Below are positions 11,445-23,291 of a stretch of 64,000 nucleotides of DNA, piece after piece (within the stretch, counting starts at the first letter, position 1; every line of letters begins with the position of its first letter). The position numbers and the translations under genes were made by a program. Below the pieces are notes generated by a model. It was given only the letters and a program-made list of their open reading frames with translations. It made no database searches and was not told where the DNA came from. Location: contig OX463863.1 in the NCBI GenBank assembly GCA_949825065.1, positions 22,251,933 through 22,315,932 of the forward strand. The letters run 5' to 3'. Origin of the DNA: Odontocerum albicorne (taxonomy: Eukaryota > Arthropoda > Insecta > Trichoptera > Odontoceridae).

Positions 11445-11628
11445 ATGGATCCTCAGCTACACCAAAGTGCAGATGTAATGGTGAAAGGAGAAAAGACAAA
11501 ATATGGAGATACTGCAGCAGTGTTTCCCCACTATGATATCAGTGTACATGAGGCAGATATCAAACAGGAATGTGCGCAAGATATCAGCTCAGATTCCAGA
11601 CATGTTGTTGATAATCCCACAGACCCAA
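11445..11628 (+). CDS. Gene A exon 1: zinc-finger protein, N-terminal acidic module
   Basis: ATG at 11445 opens MDPQLHQSADVMVKGEK, then DTAAVFPHYDISVHEADIKQ and a tail ending NPTDP. 184 nt, ending in phase 1 at a weak GTAAAC donor (11629); minus-strand relatives have a stronger GTAAGT. The module carries psi-K-x-E motifs (VKGE, IKQE), which in other transcription factors are SUMO-acceptor sites; that role is inferred. It is followed by exon 2 (12633-12887) and exon 3 (13062-14281). The joined frame would give about 552 residues. A weak TTTCCAG before the start could be the acceptor of a 5' UTR intron. Confidence 0.75.
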
Positions 11629-11722
11629 GTAAACTTAATAAACTCATATTGTTAAAATAAAATAAATATGCGAGATATGACAATCAATTAACTTATGTTA
11701 TATGAGTGGGGTTTAACCTACA

Positions 11723-11770
11723 GGTACACACCACCTATTCCATACCAGGCATGGATAAGATGGTGTGTAC
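11723..11770. repeat. Conserved intron-1 hairpin (copy 2)
   Basis: The GGTACACACCACC arm pairs with a GATGGTGTGTAC arm, with one change against the other copies. It lies 94 bp after the exon 1 donor of gene A. Confidence 0.8.
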
Positions 11771-11779
11771 TTTAAGGCC

Positions 11780-12560
11780 AAAACGTTTTGAACATTTTAA
11801 TTTTGAAAAATATTTAAATCATTATAATAAGTAAAAAGTTGATTTATCACTGTATGTTGATGTTCTGTTATGTTGTATACCTCATTTTGATCAAATTCAA
11901 TGATTTTTTCTGTCTCTAAATTGAATTCAAAGTTATCACAACACTAAAAAATGTAGAATATGAAACGCATTGCACAAATTTCATTTTGTTCTTTATATAA
12001 ATTTATGCCTAAAAATATTGCCAATAAGCAACACATAATGGTTGTCAAATGGATCACTTAAAAAAAATATCAATATCTGGATCGCAATTTATCTTAACAA
12101 GTGACAAAAATATTCATGATCTACTACAGAGATTGCAGTATCTATATTAATTGTAAATAATTAGAACCATATGTTGAATTGGTAATATAAATTCAACATT
12201 ATTAACGCTTATACCATATACTATAACTACACTGGCCTGTGTGGTACTGATTTATATGTGGATAATTCAGTGCTTTGCATTGAAACTATTAAAAAATGAA
12301 TCAATATCATCTGAAGACCATAAAATATAAGACAGTTCTGCTGATGAGAACCAAATCATCACCATTATTTTTCTTCTGCTCGGGACTATTACATATATTA
12401 ACCGCACCATCAATCTTCTTGAGCATTCGACCTAATAATCTTCTTGAGTCACATTGCTAAAAATCCATGTCATATTAAGATAAGGTAGCTCTAAGAGTGC
12501 TGTGTTGGCCTTATTGTCAGTTTAGACTTATTAACAGAAAGTGAAAGAAACGAGGTTTCA
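11780..12560. other. Intron 1 of gene A
   Basis: AT-rich, matching intron 1 of the other genes (1-180, 23640-24450, 47700-48080, 59880-60250). No further coding sequence or RNA gene is seen. Confidence 0.5.
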
Positions 12561-12630
12561 AGTTGTTGATAATATATTATCTATTTGTTTTATTACTTCA
12601 GAAGATTTGAACTTGTATATTTTTTTTCAT

Positions 12631-12632
12631 GG
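12631..12632 (+). other. Lost splice acceptor of gene A exon 2
   Basis: Genes B, C, D and E read TTTCATAG immediately before this exon. Gene A reads TTTCATGG, so the AG is gone. The next AG ends at 12641, nine nucleotides downstream. Using it would drop three codons and keep the reading frame. Confidence 0.85.
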
Positions 12633-12887
12633 ATATTAAAGCTCAGCCATCTTATGATACATTCAGTAAAGAAATTACCTCAGTATTGAGTTCACAAAGG
12701 CAATCCTATGATTTGGAATTGGAATTTTTTTCCGATTTTTTCAAAAAAGAAGAAAATGTACCAGAGGATACTGCACCAGTATTCCCTGATTTTGCTTTGG
12801 ACATACAGGAAGTGGATATAAAAAAGGAATGTGGTTGGGACAGTAACACAGAGACTGTTGATGTTTCTGACACGCATGCAATAACGA
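12633..12887 (+). CDS. Gene A exon 2: second acidic psi-K-x-E module
   Basis: 255 nt, open, phase 1 at both ends. It encodes IKAQPSYDTFSKEITSVLSS, a hydrophobic and acidic stretch, DTAPVFPDFALDIQEVDIKK and a tail with DTHAITSE. The part from the KKEEN motif to KKEC aligns residue by residue with exon 1 (VKGEK...IKQEC), so exons 1 and 2 look like duplicates. Because both flanking introns are phase 1, skipping this exon keeps the frame. The normal acceptor is mutated (see 12631-12632), so either the cryptic AG is used or the exon is skipped. The donor GTGAGT is intact. Confidence 0.7.
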
Positions 12888-13061
12888 GTGAGTATAATAA
12901 TTTTATGTTAGCTTTAATTTTTTTTTCTTAGTTAACAATTCAATATATTTGAGAAACGCTTTATTACAAAAATAATGAAGATCTATATTTTCAACCCTTC
13001 AATATTCAAAAAAAAATATATATTATTCAGAGATTTTTTCCCAATTTTCTTATATTTTTAG

Positions 13062-14281
13062 ATTCAGGTGATATGAGCAACATTTATAAAAATAATCCAT
13101 CTGGACAGAATTCCGATGGTTGTGGAAATTGTTCACAGACATTCTCACTAAAATGTAAATTAAGAGATCATGAAAGGATTCATAGTGGAGAAAAGCCATA
13201 CAGCTGTGGGGAATGTGGTCAGACATTCTCACGAAAAGAATGTTTGAAACCTCATAAAAGGATTCATAGTGGAGAAAAGCCTTACAGCTGTGGACAATGT
13301 GATAAGACATTCTCACAAAAATGGGCTTTAAAATATCATGAAAGGATTCATAGTGGAGAGAAGCCTTTCAGCTGTGGAGAATGTGATAAGACATTCTCAC
13401 GAAAAAGCATTTTAAAATCTCATGAAAGGATTCATAGTGGAGAGAATCCTTACAGCTGTGGACAATGTGATAAGACATTCTCACAAAAATGGCTTTTAAA
13501 ATCTCATGAAAGGATTCATAGTGGAGAGAAGCCTTACAGTTGTGGACAATGTGATAAGGCATTCTCACGAAAAGATTATTTGAAATCTCATGAAACGATT
13601 CATAGTGGAGAGAAGCCTTATAGCTGTGGACAATGTGATAAGACATTCTCACAAAAATGGCTTTTAAAATCTCATGAAAGGATTCATAGTGGAGAGAAGC
13701 CTTACAGGTGTGGACAATGTGATAAGGCATTCTTATTAAAAGGTCAATTAAGACATCATCAAAGGATTCATAGTGGAGAGAAGCCTTATAGCTGTGGACA
13801 ATGTGATAAGACATTCTCACAAAAATCCCTTTTAAATTATCATAAAATGACTCATACTGGAGAGAAGCCCTACAGCTGTGGACAGTGTGATAAGACATTC
13901 TTTCGAAAACGTGATTTGAAATCTCATGAAATGATTCATAGTGGAGAGAAACCTTACAGCTGTGGACAATGTGATAAGACATTCTCACAAAAATGGGCTT
14001 TAAAATATCATGAAAGGATTCATAGTGGAGAGAAGCCTTTCAGCTGTGGAGAATGTGATAAGACATTCTCACGAAAAAGCATTTTAAAATCTCATGAAAG
14101 GATTCATAGTGGAGAGAATCCTTACAGCTGTGGACAATGTGATAAGACATTCTCACAAAAATGGCTTTTAAAATCTCATGAAAGGATTCATAGTGGAGAG
14201 AAGCCTTACAGGTGTGGACAATGTGATAAGGCATTCTCACGAAAAGATTATTTGAAATCTCATGAAAGGATTCACAGTTGA
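13062..14281 (+). CDS. Gene A exon 3: 14 C2H2 zinc fingers
   Basis: Acceptor TTTTTAG at 13055-13061; the frame continues from exon 2 through SGDMSNIYKNNPSGQNSDGC. Fourteen consecutive C-X2-C-X12-H-X3-H fingers follow, nearly all with SGEKPY linkers, as in DNA-binding poly-zinc-finger proteins of the nucleus. The DNA-contacting positions (-1, 2, 3, 6) are dominated by Q-W-A/L-Y/S and R-D-Y-S types. Fingers 3-6 and 11-14 are almost identical in DNA (13281 onward and 13953 onward, 672 bp or eight finger lengths apart), a recent internal duplication. The stop at 14279 falls right after finger 14, and decayed finger sequence continues downstream. The target is unknown. Confidence 0.85.
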
Positions 14282-14640
14282 GAGAAGTCCTACAGCTGTG
14301 AAAAATGAGTGAAGACATTATCTGATTATGTAAATTTAATTCACCATTTGAGGATTCATATTGGAGAGAAGCCATACAGTTGGATGAATTGTGCGAGAAT
14401 ATTTTCACAAAAAAATGACAATATTCCATTCAAGGATTCATGCTGGAGAAATTTCACAGCTGTGGACAGTGTGGGAAGCAGTCTTAATAGATGTTAAGGA
14501 TTTATAGTGGATTAGAGCCCTTAAAGCTGTGGGAATTGTGGGAAGACATTCTTAGAAAAAGGTTATCTTTTATCTTGTGCAAGGAAGCACAGTGAAGAGA
14601 AATACTGAAACAGCATTGTTGAATTCATTTTACAAAAGAG
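14282..14640 (+). pseudogene. Decayed 3' fingers after gene A
   Basis: Continues in pieces as EKSYSCEK, then LRIHIGEKPYSWMNCARIFS and further finger scraps with stops. It shows that the ancestral exon 3 was longer. Confidence 0.7.
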
Positions 14641-15340
14641 CAGAATCGATAATCCTAATTTTAAACTTAAAGTTTTATTATTTTTTATAACTTATGAAAT
14701 AGCTTTTCAGTTGTTACATTTTGTTGTTTTACTATTAAATAAATTAATAACCCGTGTTTTGATGCACTAGCCTGGGGATTAATGTTATAATTATTATCAA
14801 TAAAACTGCGTGAATTATTGGAATTTTTTTATTATATTGATACCACCTCGCATGAATAGAAAACTTAAATGTCTCTATGGTACTACTACCGTGACTGGAG
14901 GAGCGTATACAAGGGGCTCAAGGTGACAATGAGAACTTGTAATTGAATTAATGGATATTCCTGGTGAATCAGTAATTTTTGCACGTGTACCACGTAAGGA
15001 GATCGGCCATGTCTGTCATATTCCCTAACCTGGGGAAGAGAAGGGGGTGCAGGGAGTACAATATAAGGGAAGATGTTGTAGGGGTTGTGATTGTTTAGAG
15101 TGTTCTAGTCCACGGTACAGTAAGAGGGGTTAATTTTTATTCAGGCGATCCTTGGCGGCTCCCAGGCCTTAGGTTCCTCGTTCTCTTGCTTTTAATTTTG
15201 TGTTTAACTTCCGTGAAATATGAGAACGAGATTTCCTCCTCGGTTACCAATTCGCTGTCAGAGGTTGTATCTGTTGACTTCGATAATTAATTTCCCGGGA
15301 CGACACCCATAGAGGAAAAAATCCGTGTCAAATTAAGCAC
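14641..15340. other. Downstream flank and unrecognised single-copy stretch
   Basis: 14641-14830 matches the 3' flank of other zinc-finger cassettes. 14830-15340 is less AT-rich than its surroundings and has no match elsewhere in the window. It contains no long ORF and I do not recognise it. Confidence 0.4.
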
Positions 15341-15343
15341 TGC

Positions 15344-15480
15344 TTTCTCTCTCTCTCTTTGAATAATGGCCGTGAACTCCTATATATGAAGGAGTATACG
15401 CTAAGCACTGCTTTATTATTGACAGCTACACTCCATAGACACAACCTATATATGAAGGAGTATACGCCATAGCACAGATT
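15344..15480. repeat. 57-bp palindromic repeat, two units
   Basis: A CT microsatellite followed by the least diverged unit in the window: AATGGCCGTGAACTCC, TATATATGAA, GGAGTATACGC. A second partial unit lies at 15445-15475. Confidence 0.75.
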
Positions 15481-15548
15481 CCATTAATAGAAGGAACAGT
15501 AGAAAATTACTAACATAAATCATTAATTTTACCCAGAGTACCAAATTA

Positions 15549-16860
15549 AATGTTTTTGTCGAGGACACTCTCACCAGCTTTGCTTACTCCCCGACCAACC
15601 AAAACGAGGTGCAACTTTGCACCCCGTCCAAAATTGGTCCTATCCTTGACAGACTTAAAACACGAAATGCACCCGGTCCTGACAATATACACAATAGCCT
15701 TCTAAAACAGTGACCGCTCAAAGCGAGGATTTTTCTTACTAAAATAATAAATGCCTCACTCCTTAAAGGCTATTTTCCGAGTATTTGGAAAATAACCAAT
15801 ATTGTTCCTATCCACAAGCCAAATAAACCTACCAAAAATCCAACTAGCTACAGGCCCATCAGCTTTCTTCCAGTTCTTGGTAAAATCCTTGAGAGAGTGG
15901 TTGCCTCCAAGTTAGTGTTTCATCACGAATCCAATAATACATTCCCTCATGAGCAATTTGGATTTAGGACAAGACACAACACGGTCCAGCAACTTACCCG
16001 TGTCATGGAAGAAGTGTCGATGGGCTTCAATAGGAACAGAAGTACTGGCATTGTACTGCTGGACCTCGAGAAGGCTTTTGATACCGTCTGGCACGATGGC
16101 CTTCTCCACAAACTTCTCCTTACTGGCACTCCACTCCACTCTATCTTGTGAAACTACTTCAATACTATCTTTCCAATAGAAGCTTCACAGTCAACACTCA
16201 TCATTCTACGTTATCCGCCAGGCCCATCCCTATGGGTGTCCCCCAAGGCAGTATACTTGGACCATGTCTATATAACATTTACACACACGACATTCCTACT
16301 CCCCCAAACTGTAAGCTCGCACTCTTTGCTGACGATGCGGCATGCTACGCATCGTCACTCAAGGTGGATCGAGCTGGTCGCCGTCTTCAGATTGCTCTTG
16401 AGATCCTTGAGAAATACTACCAGGACTGGAGGATCAAAATCAATGACGCCAAAACTGAGGCCATCATGTTCTCCCGAAAAATCAAGGAAAGAGTGCCGCC
16501 GATGCCCTTATTCATCGGTGGTTGCCTGGTTGAGTGGCAGGACGTGGTTAAATACCTCGGCTTGCACCTTGGCCGGCGACTGACGTGGAAAACCCATTTG
16601 AATACCATCAGACAGAAGGGTCACAAGGGCGTAGGGGCTATCAGTTCGATATTTCATCGACGCAGCTTCCTTTCACCCAAAAATAGGCTCCTCCTCTATA
16701 AAACCCTTATTCGTCCTATCTTGACCTATGCAGCACCCGTTTGTGGTAGTGTGAGCAACAGGAATCACCTGAAACTCCGTAGAGTGCAAAACAAGGCATT
16801 CAAGATATCTTTTAACACCCATCCCAGAACAAACCTTACCGTCGGGTAAGGTTCAAGCCG
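15549..16860 (+). mobile_element. Jockey-like LINE reverse transcriptase pseudogene
   Basis: Translation gives a non-LTR reverse transcriptase from the APGPDNIHNSLLKQ region through SYRPISFLPVLGKILERVV, HEQFGFRTRHNT, LDLEKAFDTVWHDGL, GVPQGSILGP and the catalytic FADDA, to the thumb region (KYLGLHLGRRLTWKTH, RPILTYAAPVCG). A stop interrupts it near 15713 and a one-base shift near 16147 separates the finger-palm halves. The endonuclease domain is missing, so it is 5'-truncated and dead. The catalytic aspartates are retained. The protein resembles Jockey-clade elements, and the GC content is higher than in the surrounding sequence. Confidence 0.85.
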
Positions 16861-17070
16861 AACAGCGAGAAGAAACCCTACAACACCACATCCTCGCTTG
16901 GACCGTGAAGTTCTATAAAAGCTAACAAAATCACAGCAACACCTGCATGTCACATGAACACCTGCATGCCTTATGAAGATGTCACAGTTAATTCCACACA
17001 CTTTCTATTGTGCCAAATCTTTTTTACAAACCAATTGCGGGTATTTAATATCTGAAAAAAAAATGGTTAT

Positions 17071-17137
17071 GTTACTGAATTGCATTAGTTGTGTTGAATT
17101 GCATTAGTTGTGATGTTACTGAATTGCATTAGTTGTT
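17071..17137. repeat. Short tandem repeat
   Basis: GAATTGCATTAGTTGTG occurs three times with variable spacers. Confidence 0.8.
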
Positions 17138-17139
17138 GT

Positions 17140-17660
17140 GCCAACAAAATACTGAGAATGTTGTAAACTAGTTATATTCTATTTAAAGAAAAACAATGTA
17201 AGAAAATTTAAAATGTTATCGAAAAGTGCAAAATTAACAAATGTTTATAATCATGAGTGAAAAGTTCAGTTTGATAAGCTTTCCTTTAGGCCTAAGCAAA
17301 AATTGAATTTTTTATCTCACAGATGAGTTGCGCCCGAACGTGTTAGGATTTGTATTATGCCCGACGGAGGGTTAAGCAACTCGATCTAGAACGACTGTTA
17401 ACATATCTAGTGAGATACTATGGAGTTAAACTATTTTACAACTAAATGAATATTTACAATAAGATGAGAATTAAATGTCTGTAAGCGAGCGAATGATTTT
17501 AATTTAAATGACTATCAATATTTATATATTTTATTACAGCTTTATTTTGTAATGGTTTATAAAATGAATGATGCTATTAAGTATGGAAATTTTATTGAGG
17601 CTCACTGAAAGGAAGATTTGCGGGGATAATTATTATTTTTTTCTTAAAGGCCAAAGGGAA
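17140..17660. other. No gene recognised
   Basis: AT-rich, no long ORF and no match to other parts of the window that I can see. Confidence 0.4.
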
Positions 17661-17667
17661 AGTATTT

Positions 17668-17960
17668 AGAGAACAGGAGAAAAAATATGTTCAAGATCTC
17701 CCTCCTCCTGGCCACACTCACACAGAGAAGAATCCCTTGTATGGAGTCCGACAAGGTGGACAGGGGAACAACAATGTCCAAAACGTATTCAGCTTATAAT
17801 TGCTGTTTCTCTCCGAGTGCTTCTGTATTTAGAAAACCAAGACTTGCATGGAATATGGGGTTGAATTGGTGCATATATTTTTCCTTTGGTGTGGCTCGTG
17901 ACATTCCAGTGATTTGCCCACTCCTCCATCATCGGAAAGCGTGCCAAAGGCAATAACTTT
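17668..17960 (-). mobile_element. LINE RNase H and C-terminal fragment
   Basis: Minus-strand translation gives EEWANHWNVTSHTKGKIYAP, IPCKSWFSKY, then after one stop IRFGHCCSPVHLVGL, SSLCECGQEEGDLEHIF. This matches the end of an RNase H domain and the CxCG...H segment found after reverse transcriptase in I/R1-like LINEs. Only this 3' piece remains. It is on the opposite strand to the Jockey-like element 0.8 kb away, so it is a separate insertion. Confidence 0.7.
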
Positions 17961-17969
17961 AATTGTAAA

Positions 17970-18245
17970 AAAAACAAGCGTAAAACCTCTATTGTACTGA
18001 TGTAACGTTGAAGGCTACCCCAGCAGATCAACTGTCAAAATGAGCTGAGGGAAAAATATACCTAATAAATCATAAAATGCCAATTTATCGAGCAGTGCAC
18101 ACGGATATACAAACAATCACTGTGAAGCGGTCAGAATTAACCTTTAAATCAATAAAGTAATGAACTCTTAAAAACAGAAAAAAACTAAAATAGACAAAAT
18201 AAATCACATACAATCAACACCGTATTGACACTTAAATTCGACAAC
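17970..18245. other. Conserved upstream block without a first exon
   Basis: Matches 2980-3245, 27120-27340 and 43075-43365. Here the first exon expected to the left is absent; the LINE and Jockey-like sequences occupy that place. Confidence 0.5.
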
Positions 18246-18249
18246 ACTA

Positions 18250-18560
18250 ACACACTCTTCTTCCTGAATAATGGCCATGCACTCCTATATCAGATGGAGT
18301 ATGCGCGGTGTCTTCACCTTCTTAAATAATAGCCATGACCTCCTATGTATGGAGTATACGCCAGATACGCGATGTCTTCTTCTCGAGTAATGGCCGTGAA
18401 CTCCTATGTATGAAGAATATACGAGGGTCAGTTCTCTTTTTTTGAATAATGGCCCTGAACTCCTATATATAAAGGAGTGTACGCACAGGTGAAAGCACTT
18501 CTTCCTGTATAAGACATTAACTTCAGTGAAGGAGTATACGCCAGTGTCAAGATGAGTATG
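18250..18560. repeat. 57-bp palindromic repeat array
   Basis: Five degenerate units in the same orientation as at 3250 and 43370. Confidence 0.75.
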
Positions 18561-18649
18561 CGTGGTGTCAAATTATCCAATGTTTCATTGTCAATTACAC
18601 TCCATAGAAAGAAAAAAAAACCATAGACGCAATCTCTCGCACTCAAGCA

Positions 18650-19520
18650 CAGATTGCATCAATAGATAGAACACTAGCTAATTGTTAACAAAAATAATTA
18701 ATTTTATCCAGAGAGTACCAGATTTTATGTGTGTAAATAAAAGTTAATTTAGAAAGTTGTACTGAAAACAAGTATTAATATAGAAGTTTTATGTCTTAAT
18801 TATAGTTTATGACATAAGGGATCGCTGAGATACATAAAATACCAAAAACCATCATTCACAAGTATTTGGTGCAATTTCTTATTTAAATATGACTTAAAAA
18901 ATTAAAATCACTTCCGGATAGACCAATATTTTTATATACAGATGTGGTGAAATAAACATGAGGAATGTATAAAACAATTCATGTCCATGGCATAACACGA
19001 TATATGGAGCAAGTAGACTGCAAACATGGAAGCTGAATGGAATGAAGACATGATGTCTCTGCCAACCACAATACTGTAACATTGCACCACAGATATTCGC
19101 CAGCAAGTCAATAAGTAAACAGTTTCAGCTAAAAACTGTGTCTTTACCTGTCACCAGATAATTCCCCATCAGAGAAAAAGCTATTGAACTAATCCATACA
19201 AATCATCCTCTTGGCTTTTTTAAAAATATTGTTTATCTTTCTTTAATTCCTTGCCTTATTTCCAGATAAAAAAACATTGTGGACATGAATCCCTGAAAAG
19301 TTCCAACGCTTAAGGATTGTATAATAAAAAATTGCCAATAATTCACGCAGTTTTATTAATAATAAAAATAATATAAATCCAGTCGGTATGCAGAATAGCG
19401 CGACACAACACAGGCTATAAATATAAAAAAAAAAAAACCAAAATAGTGAAACAACAAAATATAACACCTGAAAAATTATTTCAAAAGTAATGAAAAATAG
19501 TAAAGTGACAAAATGTAGTT
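18650..19520. other. Conserved downstream block, no gene
   Basis: Closely matches 3640-4440 and 43800-44360. It includes a poly-A/T-rich stretch at 19425-19440. No coding sequence is seen. Confidence 0.5.
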
Positions 19521-19589
19521 TTATGCTCCTGCTTTTTTGAAAAATGAATTTCTTGATATCTTTAACTTAAAAATGCAATTCTACAATGG

Positions 19590-20480
19590 AGTTTGAGTGT
19601 TTCTAGACACTATGAGTCCTTGCATAAGATATTAAATAACCTTTTTCTAAGAATGTCTTTCCAGCAATTTCCATAGCTTTAAGGGCTCTTATCCACTATG
19701 AATCCTTTAATGGTCTATTCAACTTCTATTGTTTGAGACTGCTTTCCACACTGTCCACAGCTGTCAAGTTTCTTTCATTTTAAATCCTTTCACGACATTT
19801 TTTTGTACAATATCCACAGGTGCAGGTCTTCACTCCACCATGAATCCTTTCATGATAACATACATAGCTTTTTTTGAAATTCTTGTCACATTGCCCACAG
19901 CTGTAGAGCTTCTCTCCTCTATAAATTCTAATATGTTTCAAATAATATTTTCTAACGAATTTCTTCACACAATTCCCACAGCTGTAGGGGTTATTTCTAG
20001 TATGAATACTTGAATGGCATATTAAGTAAAAAAATAATGTTTTCGCACAATTCATACATTTGTAGGGCTTCTTCTTCACTATGAATCCTCAGATGGCGTG
20101 TTAAATTATCAGATAATGTCTTCACACATTGTTTACAGCTGTAGGGCTTCTCTCAACTGTTAATTCTTTCATGAGATTATAATTTATATTTTGGTAAGAA
20201 TGTCTTATCACATTGTCTACAGCTGTAAGGCTTCTCTCCACTATGAATCTTTACGTGAGATTTAAAAAAAAATTGAGAATGACTTAACAATTTACAAAAC
20301 CATAGGGCTTCTCTCCACAATTACTATTTTTATGTGTTAAGCTCAATTTTAGTGTAAATAACGTTTTACACTTTTTCAAGCTGCCAGGATTTTTTCCACT
20401 ATGAATTATTAACATGTTTCCACAATGTTCAAAGCCATGAGAACCATTTTCAGTTTTTCTTTTCACTATATTGGTTGCTC
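19590..20480 (-). pseudogene. Decayed zinc-finger exon 3 of cassette D2
   Basis: Minus-strand pieces such as KKPYKCMNCAKTLFFYLICH, NPYSCGNCVKKF, ERIHGGVKTCTCGYC and further degenerate fingers, broken by stops and indels. It aligns with 4740-5640 and 36340-37230. It lies 330 bp downstream of the apparently intact exon 2 at 21065-20811. Confidence 0.75.
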
Positions 20481-20810
20481 ATATCACCTAAATCGAAAAA
20501 TATATGAAAATTAAGAAAAAATCTCTGAATTATATATTTTTTAAATATTGAAGGGTTGCAAAGATAGATCTTAGTTCTTTTTGTTATAAAGCATTTCTCA
20601 AATTTGAATTCTTTGATTTATACAACAATTATTGAATTGTTAACTAAGAAAAAAAATTTGCAAAGTTAAGTTAAAAATATTTTAAATTTATTATTTGCGC
20701 TAAGGCTTAACTTGAATCCTATTTCAAACCAAATAAAAAAATTATGTTGTTAAGAATTTAATGAATACGTGAAAACTTATTCAGAAAACAATTCAAATAT
20801 TTATACTCAC

Positions 20811-21065
20811 TCGTTATTGTATGCAAGTCACAAACATCAATAGTCTCTGTGTTACTGTCCCGAGCACATTCCTTTTTTATATCCGCTTCCTGTATGTCCA
20901 TAGCAAAATCAGGTAATACTGGTGCAGTATCCTCTTCTACATTTTCTTCTTTTATGGGAAAATCTAAATCAATTTGAAAGACCAAGTCATGTGAGTGCTT
21001 TTGTGAACACATGACTGAGGTCATATCTTTATTGAATGTATCATTAAGTGACTGGACCTTAAAAT
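20811..21065 (-). CDS. Extra exon 2 (cassette D2), splice sites intact
   Basis: 255 nt open with TAG acceptor and GTGAGT donor, phase 1 at both ends. It encodes SLNDTFNKDMTSVMCSQKHS, FPIKEENVEEDTAPVLPDF, EADIKKECARD and a tail ending ITSE. There is no exon 1 between it and gene D exon 3 (21437). It could only be used as a downstream alternative to gene D exons 2-3, spliced from the exon 1 at 25640-25457. The finger exon after it is decayed, so such a product would be truncated. It keeps both psi-K-x-E motifs. It may simply be a relic. Confidence 0.55.
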
Positions 21066-21436
21066 CTAGGAAAAAACATACAAATTCAAATCTTCTGAAG
21101 CAATAAAACAAATAGATGATATATCTTATATATTACACACAAAATAAATCTATTTTCTTCGACTTCAACTCTGTTAATAAGTTTGAGCTGATAATAAGGC
21201 CAACACAGCACTCATAGAGCTATCTTATCTTAATATGGTAGGGCTTTGCAGGTAGTATGATGTGACTCGAGATTGTTTGGCAGAATGCTCAAGAATGGTA
21301 CAGTAATTATCTGTAATCATTCCAAGTTAGGGGCAGAAGAAAAATAAGACCGAGGGTTGGTAATCATCAGCAGAAACACCTTATATTTTATGTATTGTAC
21401 TTTAGATGAAATGGAATTTTATTAGTTTCAATTTTT

Positions 21437-22974
21437 TCAAAATTTAAATGATCTAAATGTGATAATGTCTTTACCATATTGTCCACAGCTGTAAGGCTTC
21501 TCTGCACTATGAATCCTTTCATGTAATTTTAATTTTTCTTTTCGAATGAATCTCTTATCACATTGTCCACAGCTGTAAGGCTTCTCTCCACCATGAATCC
21601 TTTCATGATATTTTAAATGACCATTTTGTGAGAATGTCTTACCACATTGTTCACAGCTGTAAGGCTTCTCTCCACTATGAATCCTTTCATGAGATTTTAA
21701 ATTACCTATTTGTGAGAATGTCTTATCACATTGTCCACAGCTGTAAGGCTTCTCTCCACTATGACTCCTTTCATGAGATTTTAAATGACCTTTTTGTGAG
21801 AATGTCTTATCACATTGTCCACAGCTGTAAGGCTTCTCTCCACTATGACTCCTTTCATGAGATTTTAAATTAAATTTTTGAGAGAATCTCTTATCACATT
21901 GTTCACAGCTGTAAGGCTTCTCTCCAATATGAATCCTTTCATGAAATTTTAAATAACCTATTTGTGAGAATGTCTTATCACATTGTCCACAGCTATAAGG
22001 CTTCTTTCCACTATGACTCCTTTCATGAAATTTCAAATATTCTTTTCGTGAGAATGTCTTATCACATTGTACACAACTGTAAGGCTTCTCTCCACTATGA
22101 ATCCTTTCATGACATTTTAAATTACTTATTTCTGAGAATGTCTTATCACATTGTACACAGCTGTAAGGCTTCTCTCCACTATGAACCCTTTCATGAGATT
22201 TTAAATAACCTTTTTGTGTGAATCTCTTATCACATTGTTCACAGTTGTAAGGCTTTTCTCCACTATGAATCCTTTCATGAGATTTTAAATTACCTATTTG
22301 TGAGAATGTTTTATCACATTGTCCACAGCTGTAAGGCTTCTCTCCACTATGACTCCTTTCATGAGATTTTAAATGACTTATTTCTGAGAATGTCTTATCA
22401 CATTGTACACAGCTGTAAGGCTTCTCTCCACTGTGAATCCTTTCATGAGATTTTAAATGACCTTTTTGTGTGAATGTTTTATTACATTGTTCACAGCTGT
22501 AAGGCTTCTCTCCACTATGAATCCTTTCATGAGATTTTAAATTACCTATTTGTGAGAATGTCTTATCACATTGTCCACAGCTGTAAGGCTTCTCTCCACT
22601 ATGACTCCTTTCATGAGATTTTAAATGACTTATTTCTGAAAATGTCTTATCACATTGTACACAGCTGTAAGGCTTCTCTCCACTATGAATCCTTTCATGA
22701 GATTTTAAATTACCTTTTTGTGTGAATGTTTTATCACATTGTCTACAGCTGTAAGACTTCTCTCCACTATGAATTCTTTCATGAGATTTCAAATATTCTT
22801 TTCGTGAGAATGTCTTGCCACATTGTCCACAGCTGTAAGGCTTCTCTCCACTATGAATAATTTTATGATCTCTTAATTTATCCTTTCGTGAGAATTTCTG
22901 TGAAAAATTTCCACAACTATAGGAACTCTCTGCAGATGGATTATTTTTCATAATTTTGCTAATATCACCGGAAT
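21437..22974 (-). CDS. Gene D exon 3: 17 C2H2 zinc fingers
   Basis: Acceptor TTTTTAG, then an open frame of 512 codons. Finger 1 is degenerate because its second Cys is Phe (CGNF). Sixteen complete fingers follow, then a truncated eighteenth (SCGQYGKDIITFRSFKF) whose ending is shared with gene E. Contact positions are mainly Q/E at -1 and N or H at 3 (SEISHL, SQIGNL, TQKGHL), clearly different from genes A, B and C. Fingers 4-9 show a three-finger repeat of VQCD, GQCD and EQC types, evidence of expansion in blocks. A nuclear DNA-binding role is expected from the family; the target is unknown. No stop or frameshift occurs. Confidence 0.9.
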
Positions 22975-23291
22975 CTAAAAATATATGAAAATTAAGAAAA
23001 AATCTCTGAATTATATATTTTATAAATATTGAAGGGTTGAAAAGATAGATTTTAGTTATTTTTGTAATAAAGCGTTTCTCATATTTGAGTTCTTTGATTC
23101 ATACAACAATTATTGAATTGTTAACTAAGAAAAAAAATTAACCGAGTTAAGTTAAAAATATTTTGACTTTAAAATTTGCGCTAAGGCTTAACTTGATTCC
23201 TATTTCAAACCAAATTAAAAAATGATGTTGTTAAGAATTTAATCAATAAGCGAAAACTTATTCAGATTATAATAAAAATAATCACACTCAC

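Noticed and set aside
17687..17956. Plus-strand frame of 89 codons
   Set aside because: It is the antisense of a LINE RNase H segment that is well supported on the minus strand.
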